From a virus, in the IMG/VR virus record IMGVR_UViG_3300030419_007641, positions 1-24,981 of that record: a stretch of 24,981 bases of DNA; one strand, given 5' to 3'. A program made the translations under genes and the position numbers. The notes beneath the pieces were generated by a model that worked only from the letters and a program-made list of their open reading frames with translations, had not been told where the DNA came from and ran no database searches. Shown here one piece after another: positions 20,657 through 24,981 of the stretch (position 1 is its first letter; the number at the start of each line of letters is the position of its first letter).

Positions 20657-21124
20657 TCAATTCCTCATGAACTCCTTCGGATGGCTTGTTATTGCACCTT
20701 TCGTTTCAGATGGAGAATTCCTCATGAACTCCTTCGGATGGCTTGTTATTGCACCTTTCGTTTCAGATGGGGAATTCCTCATGAACTCCTTTGGATGGCT
20801 TGTTATTGCACCTTTCGGCTCAGCAGCAGGTTCCGCCTTATTATACATAGCAATAAGAGCATCACGTACTTCTGGTTTAAGAGTAGGTGGACCTTTCCGG
20901 CCAGAGAGGATAAGAGCATGCTGACCATAATCGCGATCGTAATTGGCTGTACTAGCCATTGCCCATTTAATTAGCTCATGATCAGCTACATCGGCCGTCT
21001 GAGAAGCTTCTTCTTTACCTCTAACTTGATCAGGTGTAGCGCGCCCAAGGTTCATTTCGTTTAGAATCTTATCGTATGATTCAGCAAGGTTAATTAAATC
21101 TTTTTTGTGTTGATTTTTGGCCAT
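20657..21124 (-). CDS. putative internal head protein with LAESY leader and C-terminal 19-residue repeats
   Basis: A 155-residue protein from ATG 21124; an ATG at 21160 in the same frame would cover the promoter. The N-terminus MAKNQHKKDLINLAESYDKI is paralogous to the 20254 leader, with cleavage expected after Glu15. The C-terminal 55 residues are nearly three copies of the unit KGAITSHPKEFMRNSPSET. The copies differ only at silent third positions, so the amino acids have been kept while the DNA changed. The middle (SQTADVADHELIKWAMASTA) is helical. Function unknown; repeats may bind DNA or another head component. Confidence 0.72.
   Translation of the reverse strand: MAKNQHKKDLINLAESYDKILNEMNLGRATPDQVRGKEEASQTADVADHELIKWAMASTANYDRDYGQHALILSGRKGPPTLKPEVRDALIAMYNKAEPAAEPKGAITSHPKEFMRNSPSETKGAITSHPKEFMRNSPSETKGAITSHPKEFMRN
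20661..20818 (-). repeat. 57-bp tandem repeat, about 2.8 copies, inside the 20657 gene
   Basis: Copies start at 20661, 20718 and 20775. The period is 57 bases, or 19 codons. Differences between copies are single bases (for example TTCGGA/TTTGGA and GGAGAA/GGGGAA). Confidence 0.95.
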
Positions 21125-21129
21125 GTAAT

Positions 21130-21137
21130 TATTTATA
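21130..21137 (-). promoter_or_regulatory. late promoter TATAAATA
   Basis: Perfect TATAAATA ending 5 bases before ATG 21124. Confidence 0.68.
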
Positions 21138-21162
21138 CTAGATACATTAATTTTTCGCAAAG

Positions 21163-21176
21163 TATCTTCGAAGATA
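21163..21176. promoter_or_regulatory. 14-base perfect palindrome in the intergenic space
   Basis: TATCTTCGAAGATA lies between the 21199 stop and the late promoter of the 20657 gene. No T-run follows on the minus strand, so it is not a typical terminator. It could be a protein-binding site or a weak RNA end signal. Confidence 0.35.
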
Positions 21177-21198
21177 GCGCGGCAAAAAGTTGAAAACC

Positions 21199-21555
21199 TT
21201 ATGGTCTTAAATGACGAAACCGATCGTTAGTAGTATTACCTAATCTTACCTCTTCTTGATCTTCTACCTCTTCACCATAAGAAAACTTATCAAGTAGTCT
21301 AGATATCTTCTTACGCCAAACCTCAAAGCGCTCTATATCACTACCTTGCAGCCCTCCACTAGCTGGTGGATGTTGACTCGCTCTTAAAAGCTCTTCTACA
21401 GCTTTCTGTGACTGTAACATCTTAATAGTCCAATCAGATTCTTCTTCATCTACCGGAGGAGGTTCTTCAGCACCTACTGTACCTTTTAAACGTACCGGAG
21501 GTACCACAGCACCCCTAGTTATTTTAGAACCAAAAGCTTCTTTAAAGGTTTTCAT
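21199..21555 (-). CDS. putative internal head protein with MKTFKEAF leader
   Basis: A 118-residue protein beginning MKTFKEAFGSKITRGAVVPP. The first eight residues resemble the leaders of T4 internal head proteins, which begin MKTYQEF-. No clear L-x-E follows at the expected place, so cleavage is uncertain. The middle is Pro/Glu-rich (AEEPPPVDEEESDW), followed by helices (IKMLQSQKAVEELLRASQ and FEVWRKKISRLLDKFSYG). It follows the 21557 gene through a TAA-A-ATG junction. Function unknown. Confidence 0.65.
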   Translation of the reverse strand: MKTFKEAFGSKITRGAVVPPVRLKGTVGAEEPPPVDEEESDWTIKMLQSQKAVEELLRASQHPPASGGLQGSDIERFEVWRKKISRLLDKFSYGEEVEDQEEVRLGNTTNDRFRHLRP

Positions 21556-21556
21556 T

Positions 21557-21889
21557 TTATTCTATATCAAGATTAAATTCCCCGGTAAATTCATCTACCC
21601 CAATTGCTTGAATTACAGCAGGTAACTCTTCCTTAACAATCTTTAAAGCTTCCTCTACGCTCAATCCACTCTCATCTACAATGTCTTTAACTTCTTTTTG
21701 GACATATGCTACTAAATCAGGATGTGCGTCTCCTGGATCGGATGAGAGGTACTGAGATTGTATACCTTCATATGCACTAGATACATCTAGATCAGGATCA
21801 TAAGCCGGCGGAATCGGCGCTGGAATAGGATCATCCGGTACATTATATTCATTAAGGAGTCGCTGATAGTATTTGTTAAATGTTGTCAT
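21557..21889 (-). CDS. putative internal head protein with LLNEY leader
   Basis: A 110-residue acidic protein from ATG 21889, one base after the upstream stop (TAA-A-ATG). The N-terminus MTTFNKYYQRLLNEYNVPDD has an L-x-E-Y variant of the leader motif. A Pro-rich linker (DPIPAPIPPAYDPDLD) leads to a helical C-terminal domain (LVAYVQKEVKDIVDESGL, then SVEEALKIVKEELPAVIQAI). Calculated charge is strongly negative, unlike the basic internal proteins of T4. Function unknown. Confidence 0.65.
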   Translation of the reverse strand: MTTFNKYYQRLLNEYNVPDDPIPAPIPPAYDPDLDVSSAYEGIQSQYLSSDPGDAHPDLVAYVQKEVKDIVDESGLSVEEALKIVKEELPAVIQAIGVDEFTGEFNLDIE

Positions 21890-21890
21890 T

Positions 21891-22700
21891 TTAATTATCT
21901 GGAAACTCATGCATGAGGAATGGGCGTACCTTTTTGTCCCACACTATATCATAATCTTTTGAATATTTACTTGGTAGCGACTGTTTAAACTGTTTATGAA
22001 CCTTCTTCATTATATCATCAACACCTGTTTTAGGGTTGTTTTCAATATGGTCTCTCCACTTACTTAAATCAATTTTTTTAAGTCTAGCCATTTCCTCGCG
22101 GTGAGCGATGATCATTGGATCTGGCTTATACTCGTAACCAGATATACCTACTTTAGGCTGCAAAGCTCCTCCTTCATTATCTTCAATTGGCCCTTCTGAC
22201 CATTCGTCTGACCATTTCAGATACTTTGCAAGAAGTCTTTTCTGATTAGCAGGATGAATACCCATTCCTTCCATTGACTCTTTAGCAGTCATACCATTCA
22301 TAATGTCTCTCTGCATCTCTTTAAGAGTATGCGTATCATCGCGATCTTTGTCTCCGGGCATCGTTAACCGACCCTGTGGCGCCGGCTTTTGTTTCTTGAT
22401 CCTTTCCAATTCCTCAGGTGATACCTTCTTAGGCTCCATCTCCATTTGCTTCCTCCACAGTGCTGCATCACTGTCGTCATAACCTTCTTTTAAAAGCTTA
22501 TCTGTGAAGTCCTTATTCTTCATGGCTTTGTGTATCATGAAACAATTACAATGCGGACAATCTTTACCACATGTACATTCCACTACCGGTGCACCGCAGC
22601 AGGCCTCCGGACACATTAATTTACCATCTACTATGCGCTCTAATATAAGCTTGGTATCATAGGCTTCTGCTAAAAATCTGAATTCGTTCTTTGCTCGCAT
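21891..22700 (-). CDS. putative internal head protein with LAEAY leader and eight-cysteine cluster
   Basis: A 269-residue protein beginning MRAKNEFRFLAEAYDTKLIL, with cleavage expected after Glu12. Residues 30-53 hold eight cysteines (MCPEACCGAPVVECTCGKDC, then PHCNC), a likely zinc or metal cluster. The rest is charged and helical, with a possible small helix-turn-helix-like piece (DIMNGMTAKESMEGMGI) and a C-terminal domain rich in Trp, Lys and Asp (WRDHIENNPKTGVDDIMKKV, later YDIVWDKKVRPFLMHEFPDN). It is the largest member of the leader family and heads a unit from a CATAAATA promoter. If delivered into the cell it could act on nucleic acid; this is inference. Confidence 0.7.
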   Translation of the reverse strand: MRAKNEFRFLAEAYDTKLILERIVDGKLMCPEACCGAPVVECTCGKDCPHCNCFMIHKAMKNKDFTDKLLKEGYDDSDAALWRKQMEMEPKKVSPEELERIKKQKPAPQGRLTMPGDKDRDDTHTLKEMQRDIMNGMTAKESMEGMGIHPANQKRLLAKYLKWSDEWSEGPIEDNEGGALQPKVGISGYEYKPDPMIIAHREEMARLKKIDLSKWRDHIENNPKTGVDDIMKKVHKQFKQSLPSKYSKDYDIVWDKKVRPFLMHEFPDN

Positions 22701-22707
22701 ACATGTA

Positions 22708-22715
22708 TATTTATG
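22708..22715 (-). promoter_or_regulatory. late promoter-like CATAAATA
   Basis: CATAAATA ending 7 bases before ATG 22700. Confidence 0.55.
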
Positions 22716-22759
22716 TTATAGTGTATCAGAATGTCAGCTTTTCTGATTACCTGACTACA

Positions 22760-23209
22760 CTATATTATAGGCTTGTTCCTAGTATAATAATGCTCTTTGA
22801 AACTTGGAAGCTTGTTCGATGGTACTTCAAGTGTATCTGGAGATTTATCGCCCTTTACATTTACTGTGTATTTTCTTCTATCTTTAAATGTTAGTTTGTT
22901 TGTGTCATCATCTACCTCTTCAATATCTATCTTTAACTTTGGACCCTTACCGGACTTTATTCTGTGAATTTGAACATCACCTAGATACTCTCCTTGCGTA
23001 ATGTTGTTTAGCTCTTTCTTTTCCCGGTCTTTCTTAGACCCATCAACCCAATCGTTTCTAATACCTAGTACCTCGCAGTCACCCCCAACAGTTGCAGATA
23101 TATTATCATCATTATACTGACCGCCGGATTTTTTGCATGCACATTGTCTCCATTTTGTATGCACTAATCTGACGATATCATTACAGCTCTTACATCTGAT
23201 TAACTTCAC
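22760..23209 (-). CDS. zinc-finger-like protein, function unknown
   Basis: A 149-residue protein with a GTG start at 23209. The frame is open to an ATG at 23284, but a CATAAATA element lies exactly 5 bases before the GTG and the extra residues would cover it. The N-terminus VKLIRCKSCNDIVRLVHTKW continues RQCACKK, giving C6-x2-C9 and C23-x-C25, a small zinc ribbon. A beta-rich acidic part follows (KGPKLKIDIEEVDDDTNKLT), and the end is basic and aromatic (SFKEHYYTRNKPII). This class of zinc ribbon is common in phage proteins that bind DNA or RNA. No leader motif. Confidence 0.62.
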   Translation of the reverse strand: MKLIRCKSCNDIVRLVHTKWRQCACKKSGGQYNDDNISATVGGDCEVLGIRNDWVDGSKKDREKKELNNITQGEYLGDVQIHRIKSGKGPKLKIDIEEVDDDTNKLTFKDRRKYTVNVKGDKSPDTLEVPSNKLPSFKEHYYTRNKPII

Positions 23210-23214
23210 AAATA

Positions 23215-23222
23215 TATTTATG
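23215..23222 (-). promoter_or_regulatory. late promoter-like CATAAATA
   Basis: CATAAATA ending 5 bases before GTG 23209; it decides this start. Confidence 0.55.
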
Positions 23223-23322
23223 TCCCCCGCGCGATATAAGGGCAGGGATTTTTGCGACAAAAAATTTTGCAAAGACATGTGCATTTCGATTTTCGAATTT
23301 CGAATCGATATAATAACAATTC

Positions 23323-23372
23323 AGAGCGCTGGTGTCTCTAGAGCGGGTCTCTCAGAGAGCGGGGGTGTCTCG
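23323..23372. repeat. three imperfect GC-rich direct repeats
   Basis: Units AGAGCGCTGGTGTCTCT (23323-23339), AGAGCGGGTCTCTC (23340-23353) and AGAGAGCGGGGGTGTCTCG (23354-23372) sit in the 243-base gap between genes. Such iterons may bind a protein. The rest of the gap holds an AT-rich part with TTTCGAAT repeated (about 23291-23306) and the hairpin at 23379. Confidence 0.5.
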
Positions 23373-23420
23373 AAAAGGGGGCGCCCCTCTCGCTCAGAAC
23401 TGTCTACGAGAAGGGCGCCC
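23373..23420 (-). terminator. GC-rich hairpin terminator of the ATPase gene
   Basis: Arms 23379-23392 and 23407-23420 pair over 14 bp with one mismatch, loop 14 bases. On the minus strand the stem is followed by CC and TTTT (23373-23376). It lies 32 bases beyond the ATPase stop. Confidence 0.7.
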
Positions 23421-23452
23421 TATGCCGATGATGAGATTTATCTACTGATTGT

Positions 23453-24382
23453 TCATGATGCTTTGCTTCCTTTAGGTGTCTTTTTCCAGACGGCATTGGC
23501 ACCCCTACCGTACTTCTTCAGTAGCTTGTCATCGACAAGTGACTTGAGTACCAAGTAAGTCTGGCCTTTAGTAAGTTGAAAACTATTCATTACCAGTTTT
23601 TCGGTAATGTTCGGGGGGTCAAGCTGAAGGATGTTCTTCTTAAGTTCAGCCTTCCGATCCTTCTTCGACTTAGCCTTCTTGCCAGTCGTTACCTTCTCAC
23701 CGATGTGGAAGCCTTTATGACCTAAGATCGCCTGCACGTCGATCGACTGACCGAATCGATTCTTCGTTACTGAGATGATACGAGCTGTATCATCATCGTT
23801 CTCCAAATCGTGACTGATCATCATATTGACATCCACTGAGTGTGGCACCAACGTCGAACCTTTCAACTGACCTGACTTAGTCAAGTGCATGATGAAGATC
23901 AACACACACTCGCTGTCCTTCGCTTTGTTGCAGAGAGTTGATACTGCATACTGCTCGAGCGCTCGACTGTTCATCTTAGTCTTAGTTGACAGCGCTTGGA
24001 AGGAGTCGACTACAATCACATCGTTCTTATCCATCGCCTCTGCGATCGTATCGATGTCAGTGACATTGGCGATCTTCACTCCCTTGACGTTAAGTCGCTG
24101 GCAGGTAAAGGCCAATTGGAATTGGTTCTCCTCCCCTGAAGCGTAAGCAACGTCGTAACCAGCCAGATTGAGGTGCTCAAGAAGCTGTAAAGCAAAAGTG
24201 GTCTTCCCGCATCCTGCTTGGGCTGTTAACGTTATCGCCGCTCCGGGGAGGAGACCCTCGCCGAAAAGTTTATCGAAGTCCTGTACTCCGGACTTGAGAC
24301 GGTTGTAGAAGATGTCAGGGATGACAATATCCTTGACTGCGGTAAATGCTGTTTGTGTAATTCCTAGATTCATCGGTGGCAT
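23453..24382 (-). CDS. RadA/RecA-like ATPase with C-terminal basic and winged-helix-like region
   Basis: A 309-residue protein. RecA-fold landmarks: GVQDFDKLFGEGLLPGAAIT (32-51), Walker A TAQAGCGKTTF (53-63), VAYASGEENQFQ (79-90, like the SGEES sensor of RadA/Sms), and Walker B DVIVVDSFQAL (119-129). Residues about 190-225 form the end of the core (ARIISVTKNRFGQ). A Lys-rich linker (TTGKKAKSKKDRKAELKK) and about 60 residues like a winged helix (NITEKLVMNSFQLTKGQTYL) follow. RadA's N-terminal zinc finger and Lon-like end are missing. It could be a recombinase mediator or helicase-loader-type ATPase. Base composition is clearly richer in G+C than in genes to the left. TATAAT lies 6 bases before the ATG. 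Confidence 0.8.
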   Translation of the reverse strand: MPPMNLGITQTAFTAVKDIVIPDIFYNRLKSGVQDFDKLFGEGLLPGAAITLTAQAGCGKTTFALQLLEHLNLAGYDVAYASGEENQFQLAFTCQRLNVKGVKIANVTDIDTIAEAMDKNDVIVVDSFQALSTKTKMNSRALEQYAVSTLCNKAKDSECVLIFIMHLTKSGQLKGSTLVPHSVDVNMMISHDLENDDDTARIISVTKNRFGQSIDVQAILGHKGFHIGEKVTTGKKAKSKKDRKAELKKNILQLDPPNITEKLVMNSFQLTKGQTYLVLKSLVDDKLLKKYGRGANAVWKKTPKGSKAS

Positions 24383-24388
24383 AACAAT

Positions 24389-24394
24389 ATTATA
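24389..24394 (-). promoter_or_regulatory. TATAAT -10-like element before the ATPase gene
   Basis: TATAAT ends 6 bases before ATG 24382, inside ACTATACTATAAT. Confidence 0.45.
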
Positions 24395-24415
24395 GTATAG
24401 TTCCTTTTAGTTAAA

Positions 24416-24850
24416 TTATCCGAAGGCAGGCATTGTGCATGCGCTGATGGTCCCTCCGGGCTTCCTATCTACTGAGATGTCTTTGCCGGCTTTGGCTTTG
24501 GCTTTGACCCTCTTCTGCAACTCGAAGTACTCTTCGATGTCGATGTAGAACGGCGCGCGGAAGAACTCCTCCTGCCCCTCTACGATCAGATCCTCTTCGA
24601 CCCAGCCAAATGGCAAGAACTCCCAGCTGGTGATGATCTCCTTGCCCCTGCAATTGTCATTCTCCTTCTGCAGGTAAGCAGACAAGAACGCGACTGCGTT
24701 CGCCTCACGATGTGAGTCAGTGGAGATGACATACTGCTCACCTCCCTTGAATTTCCAGTGGGCATTTCCATCCTCGAACTTTCCGTTCTCGGAATGGGCT
24801 CCGTAATTTTCGAGATATTGTGTAGTTATTAATGTTCTGTATTTACTCAT
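24416..24850 (-). CDS. phage protein of unknown function
   Basis: A 144-residue protein beginning MSKYRTLITTQYLENYGAHS, with AHWKFKGGEQYVISTDSHRE next and a hydrophobic/aromatic middle (SWEFLPFGWVEEDL). The C-terminus is Lys/Ala-rich (KRVKAKAKAGKDI) and ends in CTMPAFG. Proteins with a TQYLENYGAH start occur in various phages as far as I recall, without known function. Its G+C-rich codon use matches the ATPase gene. It has an own TATATT element 6 bases upstream, and the ATPase promoter lies in the 33-base gap after it. Confidence 0.7.
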   Translation of the reverse strand: MSKYRTLITTQYLENYGAHSENGKFEDGNAHWKFKGGEQYVISTDSHREANAVAFLSAYLQKENDNCRGKEIITSWEFLPFGWVEEDLIVEGQEEFFRAPFYIDIEEYFELQKRVKAKAKAGKDISVDRKPGGTISACTMPAFG

Positions 24851-24856
24851 CGGCTT

Positions 24857-24862
24857 AATATA
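24857..24862 (-). promoter_or_regulatory. TATATT -10-like element
   Basis: TATATT ends 6 bases before ATG 24850. Weak match, consistent spacing. Confidence 0.3.
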
Positions 24863-24916
24863 ATGTCGTTTGAAACTCTGATCAACTGCTTTGTCCTATT
24901 ATTATAGGCGAGTTCC

Positions 24917-24981
24917 TTACCCGTTGCCCTTTACGTGCTTGTGTTCTCTTCGGCGGACAATGTTTGCAATCCTCCCGCCGT
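24917..24981 (-). CDS. possible 3' end of another gene (window edge)
   Basis: One frame entering from the right edge reads GGRIANIVRRREHKHVKGNG and stops at 24917-24919. It looks protein-like and fits the strand of its neighbours, but 20 codons are too few to be sure, and a second minus-strand frame is also open here and stops near 24886. Confidence 0.3.
   Translation of the reverse strand, partial: GGRIANIVRRREHKHVKGNG

Noticed and set aside
20661-20818. CRISPR-like array
   Set aside because: The repeats are directly adjacent with no spacers and are coding in one frame.
20667-20974. Two plus-strand frames across the repeats
   Set aside because: They are antisense readings of the 57-bp repeat; the minus-strand frame has the leader, promoter and silent-site pattern.
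23210-23284. Extension of the zinc-finger protein to ATG 23284
   Set aside because: It would cover the CATAAATA element and adds residues that do not look like part of the domain.
1-24981. Prophage or integrated element
   Set aside because: No integrase, attachment-site repeat, repressor or flanking bacterial housekeeping gene is visible; the tmRNA is complete and not split by an att site.

Overview
The window looks like part of the genome of a large, lytic, T4-like tailed phage (myovirus type). The sequence shows a gp5-type baseplate spike gene, an nrdA/nrdB pair, a divergent lysis cassette, and TATAAATA-type late promoters of the kind T4-family phages use. A set of small proteins carries an N-terminal motif like the T4 capsid-targeting sequence. 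Several genes belong to families that are typical of Planctomycetota, Verrucomicrobiota and Lentisphaerota (DUF1549/DUF1553, DUF1501, an SLA1-homology-like secreted protein, a secreted EF-hand protein). The likely host is therefore a PVC-group bacterium with an outer membrane. That host assignment is inference. No integrase or other sign of lysogeny is visible.

Layout: 1-359 is a partial TGT/DpdA-like gene (minus). 408-3380 encodes two baseplate spike proteins (plus). 3377-7695 is a minus-strand metabolic block (PRTase, two small unknowns, NrdB, NrdA, ClpP-like protease). 7751-8134 is a small structural candidate. 8127-9975 holds endolysin, a small membrane protein and nested spanins plus small genes. 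10015-10702 holds four tiny genes. 10761-13806 is the DUF1549/DUF1553 + DUF1501 pair. 13798-16703 has an outer-membrane barrel, an SHD1-like protein, a cupin, a complete tmRNA with an unusually long tag, and an EF-hand protein. 16743-23209 is a long minus-strand run of small proteins, many beginning with a shared motif ending in L-A-E-A-Y. 23223-23452 is a GC-rich intergenic region with repeats and a terminator. 23453-24850 has a RadA-like ATPase and an unknown gene, both clearly richer in G+C than the rest.

Two features tie the window together. First, nearly every gene that begins a transcription unit has a promoter-like element about 5-9 bases before its start codon. It is NATAAATA before structural, lysis and envelope genes, and TATAAT-like before nucleotide-metabolism and other probably early genes. 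The tmRNA calibrates the distance: its mature 5' end lies 6 bases after a perfect TATAAATA. This predicts that most mRNAs are leaderless. Second, about ten small proteins share the capsid-targeting-like N-terminus with an (L/M)-x-E cleavage site. They are candidates for internal head proteins that are injected with the DNA.

All functions are read from sequence motifs without database searches.
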